A DNA stretch of 64,000 nucleotides from Thiocapsa bogorovii (GCF_021228795.1 NZ_CP089309.1:62001-126000), one strand, 5' to 3'. Positions 17,924 through 28,951 are shown, counted from the stretch's first letter. The notes: generated by a model not told the origin, from the sequence alone. Numbers and translations: made by a program.

Positions 17924-18014
17924 TGGCGGAGAGGGAGGGATTCGAACCCTCGATAGGCTGTTAACCTATACACACTTTCCAGGCGTGCTCCTTAAGCCAC
18001 TCGGACACCTCTCC
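17924..18014 (-). tRNA. tRNA-Ser (anticodon GGA)
   Basis: A complete 91-base serine tRNA on the minus strand with encoded CCA (TGG at 17924-17926). The acceptor stem GGAGAGG (18014-18008) pairs with CCTCTCC. The anticodon stem CACGC/GTGTG encloses loop CTGGAAA with anticodon GGA. A long class-II variable arm (ATAGG...CCTAT) and the T-loop GGGTTCGAATCCC follow. It reads UCC and UCU serine codons. Confidence 0.97.
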
Positions 18015-18200
18015 ACGGGGGTTTCGCGCATCAAGCCTGGGGACGATTCTTGGATCGCCCGACGCGATGATCCGCGAGCCGCGTAGAGTACAGGAAGGCG
18101 CGATCGCGTTCAAATCCCGCTTGAAAAATCGGGATGGACGCGGGGTCGGCGGCGGGACAGGTCCTGTCCGAAATCCACCGAGAGAGACGTCCACAAGAAC

Positions 18201-19034
18201 ATGGTTTCCCGAAAGGTTTCAGGGCATCGGGCGATGGCCGATGCTGCCGATCGCTACCGCCTTTATCAGCTCGCTGTCCAGAACCCGCGGACGGAGATCG
18301 ATTTCGTCGACCGGACCTTTCGGCAAATGCGCGGGCGAAGCGCGCGCATGCTGCGGGAGGATTTTTGCGGGACCGCGGCGGTGTGCTGCGAATGGGTGGG
18401 TCGGCGCAAGCGCAATCGGGCATGCGGGATCGACCTGGACGCCGATGTCCTGTCCTGGGGGCAACGCCACAATCTGGCGGCGCTGGATGCGGCCGCTCGG
18501 GCGCGCGTCGCATTGCTCGAGGGAGATGTCCGCGAGGTCGAGACGCCCTCCCCCGATATCGTCTTGGCGATGAATTGCAGCTACTGGCTGCTCCGCGAAC
18601 GCGGCCATCTGCTGCGCTATTTCGAGCGAGTCCGCGACGCCTTGGCTGTGGGCGGCATCTTTTTTCTCGACGCGTTCGGAGGTTACGACACCTTTCGCCT
18701 GCTCACCGAGGAGCGACGTGTGGAGGATCCTCAGGGCGGCGGCTTTACCTACATCTGGGAGCAGGCGCTCTACGATCCCGTGACCGGCAGACTGGTCTGC
18801 CATATTCATTTTCGGTTCGATGACGGATCGGAATGGCCGCGTGCCTTCAGCTACGACTGGCGGCTGTGGACCTTGCCGGAGATCCGCGAGTTGTTGGCGG
18901 CGGCTGGTTTTCCGCGCGTGATGGTGTACTGGCAGGGGTGGGATGCGCACGGCAAGCCGGACGGTGTCTTCGTGCCGGTCGAAAGCGGGGAGCCGGACGC
19001 GGGGTGGATCGCTTATCTGACCGCGGAAAAATAG
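18201..19034 (+). CDS. Class I SAM-dependent methyltransferase
   Basis: A 277-residue cytoplasmic protein with a Rossmann methyltransferase core: motif I region MLREDFCGTAAVCCEW (glycine positions partly replaced), the acidic motif II residue in ACGIDLDADVL, LEGDVREV, and the motif IV region DIVLAMNCSYWLL. The C-terminal part (WTLPEIRELLAAAGFPRVMVY) is the usual small-molecule methyltransferase ending. The substrate cannot be read. The initiator may instead be the ATG at 18234 (MADAADRYRLYQ); neither has a clearly better ribosome binding site. It converges with mobB. Confidence 0.75.
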   Translation: MVSRKVSGHRAMADAADRYRLYQLAVQNPRTEIDFVDRTFRQMRGRSARMLREDFCGTAAVCCEWVGRRKRNRACGIDLDADVLSWGQRHNLAALDAAARARVALLEGDVREVETPSPDIVLAMNCSYWLLRERGHLLRYFERVRDALAVGGIFFLDAFGGYDTFRLLTEERRVEDPQGGGFTYIWEQALYDPVTGRLVCHIHFRFDDGSEWPRAFSYDWRLWTLPEIRELLAAAGFPRVMVYWQGWDAHGKPDGVFVPVESGEPDAGWIAYLTAEK

Positions 19035-19135
19035 GCACCGTCCTGCGGCAATGACGGAAGCCGCGCATCCCGTAGCTTGAGGTGTGGTCGCGATCCGGGC
19101 CTGCAGCGGCCGGTTTTGCGGGGAACCCTGCAGGA

Positions 19136-19678
19136 TCAGGTGACGATGCGCAAACGGACCTCGTCGAAACGCGACACGACAAAGTCGGCAACGCTCTCGG
19201 GTGTGTTGAGGGGGAGCACGACGAGCGGTGGCTCGATTTCGAGGGGGACGTCGGTGGCCACGGCGATGATGCTCGGATCACCGGGGTAGAGCGGCGCTTC
19301 CCCGGTGGCCGGTCGATGGACCTCGATCTTCGGATAGTCCGCATGCTTGAAGCCTTCCACGAGGACCAGATCGAGCCGGTCGAGCTCGAATCGCGAGAGC
19401 ATCCGGTACAGATCCGGATCCTCGTCCTGAACCGGATTCTGAACCTGCAACGCCCAGCGAGCCTTGGAGGTCAGCAGGGTCTGTTGTGCACCGGCCTCGC
19501 GCACCTGGTAGCTGTCTTTGCCGGGCACGTCCAGGTCGAAGCGATGATGGGCATGTTTGAGGTAGCCGACACGCAAACCACGATCCCCGAGGACGGCGAC
19601 AACACGTCGAACCAAGGTGGTCTTACCCATCCCGCTCGGGGCGACGAATCCGACCACGGGAATCATTGTCTCGCCCAT
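19136..19678 (-). CDS. mobB: Molybdopterin-guanine dinucleotide biosynthesis adaptor MobB
   Basis: A 180-residue P-loop GTP-binding protein that assists MobA in attaching GMP to molybdopterin. Walker A is GFVAPSGMGKTTL (residues 9-21), followed by YLKHAHHRFDLDVPGKDSY, the conserved His/Asp stretch of MobB, and LVLVEGFKHADYPKIEVHR. The start at 19678 (MGETMIPVV) has a GAGGAG box seven bases upstream on the minus strand. mobA is not in the window. Implies molybdoenzymes in the host. Confidence 0.92.
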   Translation of the reverse strand: MGETMIPVVGFVAPSGMGKTTLVRRVVAVLGDRGLRVGYLKHAHHRFDLDVPGKDSYQVREAGAQQTLLTSKARWALQVQNPVQDEDPDLYRMLSRFELDRLDLVLVEGFKHADYPKIEVHRPATGEAPLYPGDPSIIAVATDVPLEIEPPLVVLPLNTPESVADFVVSRFDEVRLRIVT

Positions 19679-19973
19679 CGGGTGGCTCCTCGGTACGCGT
19701 CGGGGGACGGCATCGCCTCTTCGGGGCGCGCCTGTTTGCGGGCATTCTATACCGAGCACACGCGGGTTTTTCGCCACATTGCAGGGCCCGCGCTCGCCAT
19801 GAACGCGTGAGTCCAGTCCACGCCTTGGACATTTTTCGAAGGCCGGCGCAGAATGTTGCAGAGAAACGGTCGGCTCGCATTTCCGGTCACGGCCGTCACA
19901 GCGCACCACCGCGCGCCCCTCGCCAAATCCGATCCCTCGACGACATCGCGCCGAAGAAAAGACTTCCTAATCC

Positions 19974-21641
<1,668 letters not shown>

Positions 21642-21669
21642 ACGGCCAAGGGGCCTTCCGCGCTTGACC

Positions 21670-23715
21670 ATGAGTCCGCGTCTGAACCGTTTTATTCGGT
21701 ATCCCTGGAGACCCTGGCAGGGTGTTCCCGCCTCGACGCGCTCGGCCACCCGAGGCTTTCTGATCGCACTGAGCGGCAGCCTCCTGACCTTGGGTTTGTT
21801 GGCCTGGGACCTTCGCGAGCGGATGTCTACGGTCCCGAGCGATGCGAGCAGGCCAACTGCCGAGCACGGGTTCTCGCTGGCCTTGGCACTGGTCGTCACG
21901 GTCGCAACGATCACGATCGTTCTTCTCTTCTACTTGCGTTTCCGCGCCCTCGCCCGCGCAGAGCTGCGCGACTTGGCCGATCTGGACGCTGCCGGCGAGA
22001 CCTTGCGCGCTCTGCTCGGGACCGTCTCGCACGGGGTGATCCTGACCGACCTCGAGGGTCGGATTCGCTTGTTCAATCCGGCCGCGGAGATCCTCTTCGG
22101 GCGCCTCTGCGAGGAGACCCTGGCCTTACCGATCGAGATCCTGATTCCGGATCTGCGACTGTCGGAGGCTATCGAGAGCACCCGCGCCAGCCCCGGACTC
22201 GGATCGCAGGTGCTGCACCTCTCGGGCGTGCGCGCAGACGATCGGCAGTTCCCGATGCGCTTGCTGACCCGGTCTCTGACGCTGGACGGGGAGGATTTCC
22301 GACTGCTGATCGCCGAAGACATGACCGACCTCGAGCGCAGCGAGCAACGCATGGAATTTCTCGAGCAGCGCGATCCGCTGACAGGGCTTCAAAACCGCCC
22401 GACCTTGGAGCGCATCCTCGGTGCCGTGACGCCGCTGCGCGGCAAGAATCCCAAGCACGCACTCTGCTTGATCGATATCGACCGATTCAAGGTGATCAAC
22501 GACACCTTCGGTCACGCCGCCGGCAACAAGGTTCTCGAACAGCTCGGGCAGATCGCCAAAACGAAGCTGGGCGCGGCAACCGCTCTGGCCCGCTTGAGCG
22601 GAGACGAGATCGTCGCACTCTTCGTCGGCGATGCGGCAAGCCAGGCGAAGGAGCTCTGCGAAGATCTGATTCGCACCACTCGCAACTTTCTCTTCACTTG
22701 GCAAGAACGCTCATTCGACATCACGCTCAGTATCGGCTTGGTCGTATTCGACCCTGCGAGGGTCAGCGCCGTCGATGCGCTCGGACAGGCCGATATCGCC
22801 TGCCGCGCCGCCAAGCAACAGGGTCGGGATCGGATTCATATCTACGGCCATCGCGATGCCGAGAGCATCCGTCATCGCGGAGATCTAGCCCTCCTGCCGG
22901 TCATCGGTCGTGCTCTGAGCGACGGGCGATTTCGGATCATGGCTCAGCCGATCAAACCGCTCAGCGGTAACGATCAGCCGATCCACTACGAGATCCTGGT
23001 GCGAATGCAGGACGAGAAGGGCAATGCCGTCGTGCCGGACACCTTCATCCCAGCGGCCGAGCGTCACATCCTCATGCCGACGATCGACCGATGGATCGTC
23101 ACGCATGTCTTCTCCCACCAGTCCGAGCAACTTGCCGCCTGGCACAAGGCGGTTCCGGATCGCTTCATGCTGGCGATCAACCTGTCCGGAACCACGCTGA
23201 TGGACGACGGTTTCACCTCGTATCTCAAACGTCAATTCGCCGAGTACGAGATCCCTTACGCCAGCATCTGCTTCGAGATCACGGAGACCGCCGCCGTGGC
23301 GGATTTACGCCGCGCACGCACCTTCATGCAGGAGATGCGTGCACTCGGAACATCCTTTGCGGTCGACGATTTCGGGACGGGCTTCGCCTCCTATGCCTAT
23401 CTGAAGTTCCTGCCGGTGGACTACCTCAAAATCGACGGGAGTTTCGTGCGCAATCTTGAAACCGACCCTGTCGATCGTGCGCTCGTCTCGTCCATCAACC
23501 ATATCGGACATGTTCTGGGCATGAAGACGATCGCCGAATGGGCGGAGACCCCGGAGCTGATCGAACGACTTCGCGCGATGGGCGTGGACTATGCGCAGGG
23601 CTTCGGGGTCGGACGACCGTTGCGGCTGGAGGATCTTCGGCTGCATCGCGCGTTGAGACAAGATGCAGCCGTGCAGCCTCGGGCAGACGCCCTCGCTCGC
23701 GCGGTCGTGCTCTGA
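21670..23715 (+). CDS. Membrane-anchored PAS-GGDEF-EAL signalling protein
   Basis: A 681-residue c-di-GMP protein. Two N-terminal membrane helices flank a short periplasmic loop, then a PAS domain (about 115-230), a GGDEF domain (230-400) and an EAL domain (430-670). The GGDEF signature is LSGDEI, altered at the first Gly and the Phe, so cyclase activity is uncertain. The EAL signature reads YEILVRM, with the essential Glu kept, and NLSG, EITET and DDFGTG are present, so phosphodiesterase activity looks feasible. ATG at 21670 is chosen because the hydrophobic N terminus follows it; upstream in-frame sequence lies inside ettA. The ribosome binding site is weak. Confidence 0.85.
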   Translation: MSPRLNRFIRYPWRPWQGVPASTRSATRGFLIALSGSLLTLGLLAWDLRERMSTVPSDASRPTAEHGFSLALALVVTVATITIVLLFYLRFRALARAELRDLADLDAAGETLRALLGTVSHGVILTDLEGRIRLFNPAAEILFGRLCEETLALPIEILIPDLRLSEAIESTRASPGLGSQVLHLSGVRADDRQFPMRLLTRSLTLDGEDFRLLIAEDMTDLERSEQRMEFLEQRDPLTGLQNRPTLERILGAVTPLRGKNPKHALCLIDIDRFKVINDTFGHAAGNKVLEQLGQIAKTKLGAATALARLSGDEIVALFVGDAASQAKELCEDLIRTTRNFLFTWQERSFDITLSIGLVVFDPARVSAVDALGQADIACRAAKQQGRDRIHIYGHRDAESIRHRGDLALLPVIGRALSDGRFRIMAQPIKPLSGNDQPIHYEILVRMQDEKGNAVVPDTFIPAAERHILMPTIDRWIVTHVFSHQSEQLAAWHKAVPDRFMLAINLSGTTLMDDGFTSYLKRQFAEYEIPYASICFEITETAAVADLRRARTFMQEMRALGTSFAVDDFGTGFASYAYLKFLPVDYLKIDGSFVRNLETDPVDRALVSSINHIGHVLGMKTIAEWAETPELIERLRAMGVDYAQGFGVGRPLRLEDLRLHRALRQDAAVQPRADALARAVVL

Positions 23716-23751
23716 ACCCGACGGGCGACGAGGCCATCCGCCGAGCGGCGG

Positions 23752-24648
23752 ATGTCACCGAACAAGACGGACAGCAACATGGGCGCCAAGAAACGACTCC
23801 TAGAACGCGCCGAGACCCTTTTGGAGCGTCTCGCGATCCTGCTGCCGGCGGGGACCGAACCCCCGGACTGGACCGCTCACGCCTTTCGGTGGCGCCGGCG
23901 CGGCGATCGCGGCTGGCTGCAGGCGGTGCCCGCCCCGCATCGAATCGACCTCGACGACCTCCTCTGTCTGGATCGACAGAAGGCCGAGATCGAGCGCAAT
24001 ACGGCGCAGTTTCTCGCCGGTCGCGGGGCCAACAACGTCCTGCTGTGGGGGTCGCGCGGGACCGGAAAATCATCGCTGATCAAAGCCGTCTTCAATGCGC
24101 TGCGCGACCGCGGACTGCGTCTGATCGAGGTCGACAAGGACGACCTTATTCAACTTCCCGAAATCCTGGAGCTGATTCGCGACCGCCCCGAGCGCTTCAT
24201 CCTCTTCTGCGACGACCTTTCATTCGAGGCCAGCGAATCCGGCTACAAGGCCCTCAAAGCCGCCTTGGACGGCTCGATTACAGCGACCCCCGAGAACTTG
24301 CTCATCTACGCGACATCGAACCGTCGTCATCTGCTGCCGGAGATGCAGTCAGAGAACCGAGAGGCCCGTCTCGTCGACGGCGAGCTGCATCATGGCGAAT
24401 CGGTCGAGGAGAAGATCTCGCTCTCCGATCGGTTCGGGCTCTGGGTCGCCTTTCACCCGTTCAGCCAGGCCCAGTACCTCGCCCTCGTGCACCACTGGCT
24501 CGCCCGTCTCCCCGACGCACCCGAAACGGCCACAACCGAAGGACGCGAGACGCTCGAGCGCGCTGCGCTGCAGTGGGCCTTGCGACGTGGCTCGCGCAGC
24601 GGTCGCACGGCATGGCAGTTCGCACGCGATTGGTCCGGGCGTGAGTGA
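23752..24648 (+). CDS. DUF815-family AAA ATPase
   Basis: A 298-residue cytoplasmic P-loop ATPase of the DUF815 (YcjX-unrelated) group. Walker A is WGSRGTGKSSLIKA and Walker B FILFCDDLSFE; the sensor region reads LLIYATSNRRHLLPE. Full length for the family. Its biochemical role is not established. The ATG at 23752 is preceded by GAGCGG; an alternative is the Met at 23779 (MGAKK). It follows the GGDEF/EAL gene by 36 bases on the same strand and may be co-transcribed. Confidence 0.85.
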   Translation: MSPNKTDSNMGAKKRLLERAETLLERLAILLPAGTEPPDWTAHAFRWRRRGDRGWLQAVPAPHRIDLDDLLCLDRQKAEIERNTAQFLAGRGANNVLLWGSRGTGKSSLIKAVFNALRDRGLRLIEVDKDDLIQLPEILELIRDRPERFILFCDDLSFEASESGYKALKAALDGSITATPENLLIYATSNRRHLLPEMQSENREARLVDGELHHGESVEEKISLSDRFGLWVAFHPFSQAQYLALVHHWLARLPDAPETATTEGRETLERAALQWALRRGSRSGRTAWQFARDWSGRE

Positions 24649-24914
24649 CCGTTGCACGATCCGCATGCATGCACGCCTCGGCCAGTTCGGCTGCCCTCGA
24701 GCGCATCAACCTAAGCGCCTGTAGGGAAAACAAAGCCCCGAACTCCGGGACGGCCGCACACTGATGGAAATCGAAGCTGTCGCCGACGCCGAGGTCGTCG
24801 CGGCCGAGATCGACGCGGATTCGGCTTGGTCTGTCCGACGGCTGCGGACTTCGGGACCGACATCAGGCAAACTCGGGCAGCGGCGATCCTGCCGCCTTCA
24901 TCGGAGCACCCATC

Positions 24915-25370
24915 ATGTTTGGACGCGGACTTCTGGGGGTGGCGTTGATCGTGATCGCGACGGCTTCCTCGGCACTCGGCAGCGATGGATTGGTGGTGTC
25001 GACGAGCCCGCACGGAGTCGCCAAGACAGCGGACCGCGCCGAGTCGGCCATCACCGAGCGCGGTCTTGGGATCTTTGCGCGCATCGATCACGCAGCTGGG
25101 GCACGTCAGGCGGAGCTGGAGCTGCCTCCGACCGAGCTGCTGATCTTCGGGAACCCGAAAGCCGGTACACGACTCATGCAGTGCAGTGCGACGGTCGCGA
25201 TCGATCTGCCGCTGAAGCTGCTGATTTGGGAAGGCGCAGACGGCGTCACGCAGATCGCCTACAACGCGCCGGTTTGGCTCGATGCACGACATGGACTCGG
25301 CGATTGTGCGGCAGTGCTGGGGAACATCGAAAAGATGCTCTCCGAGATCGCCGCGGCCGCTGCAGAGTAA
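24915..25370 (+). CDS. Exported DUF302-domain protein
   Basis: A 151-residue protein with a signal peptide (FGRGLLGVALIVIATASSALG) and a DUF302 domain: VSTSPHGVAKTADRAESAI, IDHAAGARQAELELPPTELLIFGNP and the closing LDLPLKLLIWE-type strand. DUF302 is a small alpha/beta fold found singly in periplasmic proteins. No catalytic role is known. Two cysteines (in MQCSA and GDCAA) might form a disulfide. The start is preceded by an A/C-rich stretch with no strong ribosome binding site, but the signal peptide fixes it well. Confidence 0.85.
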   Translation: MFGRGLLGVALIVIATASSALGSDGLVVSTSPHGVAKTADRAESAITERGLGIFARIDHAAGARQAELELPPTELLIFGNPKAGTRLMQCSATVAIDLPLKLLIWEGADGVTQIAYNAPVWLDARHGLGDCAAVLGNIEKMLSEIAAAAAE

Positions 25371-25488
25371 GCGGGCGGACCGCATCGGAGCACGTGTCTA
25401 GGGGCGGTGAAGATTCGACGTCTGGACCCGACAGCCTGGTGCGCCTCGGAACTGAACGCGACCGGAGCACGCCGGCGGAACTCAAACC

Positions 25489-26763
25489 ATGACGTCACAG
25501 GATCAACGCCGGGAGACGGCTCCGCGCCTCTGGGAGATTGTCCCGATCGGCGAGTATGCGGTTCCGAGCACCCTCGACTCGACAACCGTCCGGAAGAAAT
25601 GGTCGGCGCTCGGACGCGTGTTCGGAATGGGCTCCAAAAAGGCTCAATCGCCCTTGCGGGCCGAGACGGATTTGCGGGCCCTCCCTCAGATGAAGCTGGA
25701 ACATCTCTCGCCTCCGATCGACTGGTCGCCCGGCGCGGCGGCGCTTGACGATGCCCTCGCGGATTGGCCAACGGAGGGGGACACCGGCGTCCGGGTTTTA
25801 GTCGGTCAGCCCTTCGGCGGTCACGCCGAGATCCTGGAGCAGTGGGCCCTCGCGCGCGGGGCGTCCGTCATCCTGCCGCCGAGCCCTGAGGCGATCCTAG
25901 CGAGCGACACACGTCTGCTCGATGACTGGTTGAGCCGAGCGGATGCGCAGCCGGATTGCCTCTGGGTCTTGCCGCGCTTGGAGCACTTGTACTTCCGTCA
26001 CGCCGGCGGGTTGCGGTTGGCACGACGTCTGTTCGAGTTGGCGTTCGCGGGTCGCCTGGGTCGGGGGCTAATCGGCTGCGACAGTTGGGCCTGGGCCTAT
26101 CTGCAAAGGATCTGGCCGTTTCCAGGGATCAAGGTACTGACCCTGCAGGGGTTCGACGGACGCAGTCTCGGAATGTATTTTCTCGAATCGGCGCTCGCCG
26201 ATCTCAACAACCGGGTGCGCTTTTGTAACGCCAAGACTGGGGAGACGCTGCTACCCGATCCGGACGCTGACTCGGAGCGCGACGCGTCGGACCAGGATGA
26301 GTTTCCGGTCAGTGGCGAGCTCAGACGCTTGGCCGCGCATTGCCGCGGCAATCTCGGCATCGCCCGCACTTACTGGCGTAGCCGACTGCGCGCGGAGCCG
26401 GACAACGACGAGGAGGAGGACGAGGACGCGATCGAAGATGCCGATGCCGATGGATCCGCGACGAACCCAGACGAGGAGACCGTCTGGCTAAGCACAGGCA
26501 TCGAGGATCCTGTCCTCCCCGCCGAGACCGGCGAAGAGGTCGTCCTCGTTCTGCATGCGCTCTTGCTGCACAACGGCCCACCGGAGCGTGTGTTGCCGGA
26601 GCTGCTTCCGCTGTCGCATGACCGAATCCTTTCGATCCTGCTGAGGCTGAAGGATCTCGGTCTTGTCGAAGCGCGCAGCGACCGCTGGCGCATCTCCGCA
26701 CTCGGTTATGCGACCGCCCGAGAGACCCTGCGTGCCCGGGGTTTTTTGATCGACGCCTTCTGA
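25489..26763 (+). CDS. Conserved protein of unknown function upstream of MscS
   Basis: A 424-residue soluble protein. The N-terminal two thirds look like a degenerate P-loop/AAA-type fold: a VLVGQPFGGHAEIL strand-loop-helix where Walker A would be but lacking GK[ST], and DCLWVLPRLEHLYFRHAGGL as a Walker-B-like strand without the acidic pair. Then comes GRGLIGCDSWAWAYL. A very acidic linker (around residues 302-330) separates this from a C-terminal winged-helix-like region (ILSILLRLKDLGLVEARSDRW). It ends 19 bases before mscS, so the two are probably one operon. A role in controlling the channel is a guess from position only. Confidence 0.7.
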   Translation: MTSQDQRRETAPRLWEIVPIGEYAVPSTLDSTTVRKKWSALGRVFGMGSKKAQSPLRAETDLRALPQMKLEHLSPPIDWSPGAAALDDALADWPTEGDTGVRVLVGQPFGGHAEILEQWALARGASVILPPSPEAILASDTRLLDDWLSRADAQPDCLWVLPRLEHLYFRHAGGLRLARRLFELAFAGRLGRGLIGCDSWAWAYLQRIWPFPGIKVLTLQGFDGRSLGMYFLESALADLNNRVRFCNAKTGETLLPDPDADSERDASDQDEFPVSGELRRLAAHCRGNLGIARTYWRSRLRAEPDNDEEEDEDAIEDADADGSATNPDEETVWLSTGIEDPVLPAETGEEVVLVLHALLLHNGPPERVLPELLPLSHDRILSILLRLKDLGLVEARSDRWRISALGYATARETLRARGFLIDAF

Positions 26764-26782
26764 GCTCGGGAGATTCCGACCG

Positions 26783-27616
26783 ATGCAGAACGACTCCGAT
26801 ATCATTCGCCTGTTCAACGTGCTCGACACCGCCGCCCTCGTCGAGCTGGGGCTGATTCTGCTCGGCGCAGCGGTCTTGATCATCGTCAATCAGACCCTCG
26901 TACCTTGGATTGCAAACCGGCTCCACGGCCGCTATCGGCTCTACCTGTTGGCGATGGTGCCGGTGATGCGCCTGATCATCATCGTCGTCGCCTTTGTCTT
27001 GATCGTGCCTGTGATCATCGATCCGTCGCTTCAGAACATGGTCGCCGTGCTAGGCACCCTGGGCCTCGCGGTCGGATTCGCATTGAAGGACTACGTGAGC
27101 AGCCTGATTGCAGGCGTCGTCGCCGTGATCGAGATGCCCTATCGGCTCGGCGACTGGATCGAGATCAACGGCGCCTACGGAGAGGTTACGAAGGTCGGCA
27201 TGCGAACGGTTCAGATCGTCACGCCGGAGGATACGCGCGTCTCGATCCCGCACCTGAAGCTCTGGAACGACTCCATCTTCAATGCCAACAATGGCGGACC
27301 CGAGTTGCAGTGCGTGGCGGATTTTTACCTCCACCCTTCGCACGACGCCGGCGCGGTCATGCAGGCTCTTCAGGACGTCGCCCTGACCAGCCCATATCTT
27401 CAGCTCGATCAGCCGGTCGCCGTCGTGGTTTGCGAGCGGCCGTGGGGCACGCACTATCGGCTGAAAGCCTATCCGATCGACCCGCGCCAGCAGTTTCGCT
27501 TCGTCTCAGATTTAACGGTCCGAGGCAAGGCGATCCTGGGACAGCTCGGGGTGCAGCCGAGCGCGGTGGCGAGCGTCGCGAGGGAGAGCGCCCAAACGAA
27601 TCGCGGCGGGCGATGA
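26783..27616 (+). CDS. mscS: MscS-family small-conductance mechanosensitive channel
   Basis: A 277-residue inner-membrane channel. Three hydrophobic segments are followed by the pore helix GLAVGFALKDYVSSLIAGVV and the beta-domain start YRLGDWIEINGAYGEV. The soluble vestibule (VSIPHLKLWNDSIFNANN) is present. The length is close to that of E. coli MscS. It opens under membrane tension to relieve hypo-osmotic shock. It follows the unknown gene at 25489 by 19 bases. A perfect 8-bp hairpin lies about 75 bases past its stop. Confidence 0.9.
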   Translation: MQNDSDIIRLFNVLDTAALVELGLILLGAAVLIIVNQTLVPWIANRLHGRYRLYLLAMVPVMRLIIIVVAFVLIVPVIIDPSLQNMVAVLGTLGLAVGFALKDYVSSLIAGVVAVIEMPYRLGDWIEINGAYGEVTKVGMRTVQIVTPEDTRVSIPHLKLWNDSIFNANNGGPELQCVADFYLHPSHDAGAVMQALQDVALTSPYLQLDQPVAVVVCERPWGTHYRLKAYPIDPRQQFRFVSDLTVRGKAILGQLGVQPSAVASVARESAQTNRGGR

Positions 27617-27692
27617 TCCTGGATCCGGCAGTCGACCGCTTCGTGCCCCATGCTCAGGGTTTGATGCGATTGACGATCCCGGAGATTTAACG

Positions 27693-27711
27693 CGTCACCC
27701 GCCGGGTGACG
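27693..27711. repeat. Perfect hairpin 3' of mscS
   Basis: CGTCACCC (27693-27700) and GGGTGACG (27704-27711) pair perfectly around a three-base loop. No T-run follows, so if it ends transcription it does so with help. It lies between mscS and a second, larger inverted repeat. Confidence 0.6.
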
Positions 27712-27778
27712 GCCGCGACGGCCCATTGAGCACGCCCGAATACCTAGTACCTCGTTCAACCTTATTTTGCATGCTCAG

Positions 27779-27869
27779 AGCCCCCCAAAGGCGTCAGGGC
27801 AAGGCACAGACCGCGGGGAATGGTGCTATTTCCAATGGCTGTAACGCTGCCCTGGCGCCTCTGGGGGCT
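27779..27869. repeat. Imperfect 22-bp inverted repeat with 46-base centre
   Basis: The left arm 27779-27801 (AGCCCCCCAAAGGCG, then TCAGGGCA) pairs with the right arm 27848-27869 (TGCCCTGGCGCC, then TCTGGGGGCT); the arms differ by one indel and two or three mismatches. The whole 91-base unit has the look of a miniature mobile element or a long hairpin in the leader of the amidoligase gene 93 bases downstream. Confidence 0.6.
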
Positions 27870-27961
27870 CCCGAAGGGCGAGAATCCTTGGAGAACACCG
27901 ATAACAGATCCGTGGGCGAGTCGGTATGGCAATTGAAATCCGCAACGGGCGAGGTGACGCC

Positions 27962-28951
27962 GTGAACGCTTTGAAGCAACCTCCATGGCTTGAAACCGCA
28001 GAAGGCAAGATGCGGCGGGTCGGCGTCGAGCTGGAAATGAGCGGGCTCGAGCTCGATGCGCTGGCCGAATGCGTGGCCGGATTCTTCGATCTCGAGATCA
28101 AATCGCACGGGCGTTACGAGCGCGTGCTCGAAGGCGATCCGGCGGGCGACTGGATCGTCGAGCTGGACTACGACCTGCTCAAACGACTCGGCCGCGAGAC
28201 CCACGCCGACGACACCCTGGAGGGGGATCTCGGTCGGGCGGCAGAAGGTGCGCTCGCCTGGGCCGCGGAGGCGATCGTTCCCGTCGAGGTGGTCGGCCCG
28301 CCGCTGCCGCTGGCGCGGCTCGGGGAGGTCGAAGGGCTCATCGCTCATCTGCGCGAAGCAGGAGCGAAAGGCACCTCCGACAGCCTCGTCAACGCCTTCG
28401 GCATGCAATTCAATCCAGAGGTGCCCGCCACCGATTCGGACACCATCGCGGCCTACTTGAAGGCATTCCTGTGTCTGTCCGACTGGTTGGTCGAGCGTGC
28501 GGACATCAATTTCGCGCGCAGGGTCACGAGCTATGTCGATCCCTTCCCGTCGGATTACATCCGCAAGGTGATCGCCTCTGATTACCGCCCTGATCTGTCC
28601 GTGCTGATCGACGACTACCTTGCCGAGAACCCGACCCGCAATCGCATGCTCGACATGCTGCCGCTGTTTCTCCATCTGGACGAGGAGCGTGTGCGCAAGG
28701 TCACGCAGGATCCGCTCGTGAAGGCGCGGCCCACCTTTCATTACCGTCTGCCCGATTGCGAAATCCACAAACCGGACTGGGGCTTGTATCTCGCCTGGAA
28801 CGACTGGGTGGAGGTGGAGCGATTGGCCGCCGATACGGCGCGTCTGAACGGCTGCTGCGCCGCCTATCGCAACTTTCTCGATCGCCCGATCGAGCGCTTG
28901 CTCGACGCTTGGAAGGACACTCTGGAGGCCGAGTGGCTCGAGCGCCCCTAA
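27962..28951 (+). CDS. Putative amidoligase (COOH-NH2 ligase)
   Basis: A 329-residue protein of the putative amidoligase family, a glutamine-synthetase/GCS-like fold predicted to form amide bonds using ATP. The motif RRVGVELEMSG near the N terminus is the family start (metal-binding Glu residues), followed by DWIVELDYDLL and the internal TSDSLVNAFGMQFNPEV. The C-terminal part carries RPTFHYRLPDCEIHKPDW. I favour the GTG start at 27962, with GAGGTG five bases before it; an ATG at 27926 is in frame but has a poorer site. It overlaps the next gene by 19 bases. The substrate is unknown. Confidence 0.8.
   Translation: MNALKQPPWLETAEGKMRRVGVELEMSGLELDALAECVAGFFDLEIKSHGRYERVLEGDPAGDWIVELDYDLLKRLGRETHADDTLEGDLGRAAEGALAWAAEAIVPVEVVGPPLPLARLGEVEGLIAHLREAGAKGTSDSLVNAFGMQFNPEVPATDSDTIAAYLKAFLCLSDWLVERADINFARRVTSYVDPFPSDYIRKVIASDYRPDLSVLIDDYLAENPTRNRMLDMLPLFLHLDEERVRKVTQDPLVKARPTFHYRLPDCEIHKPDWGLYLAWNDWVEVERLAADTARLNGCCAAYRNFLDRPIERLLDAWKDTLEAEWLERP

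Noticed and set aside
17870-18014. tRNA-Ser as the attachment site of an integrated island
   Set aside because: No repeat of the tRNA 3' end and no integrase was seen on either side within the window, even though a conjugation remnant lies 4.6 kb away.
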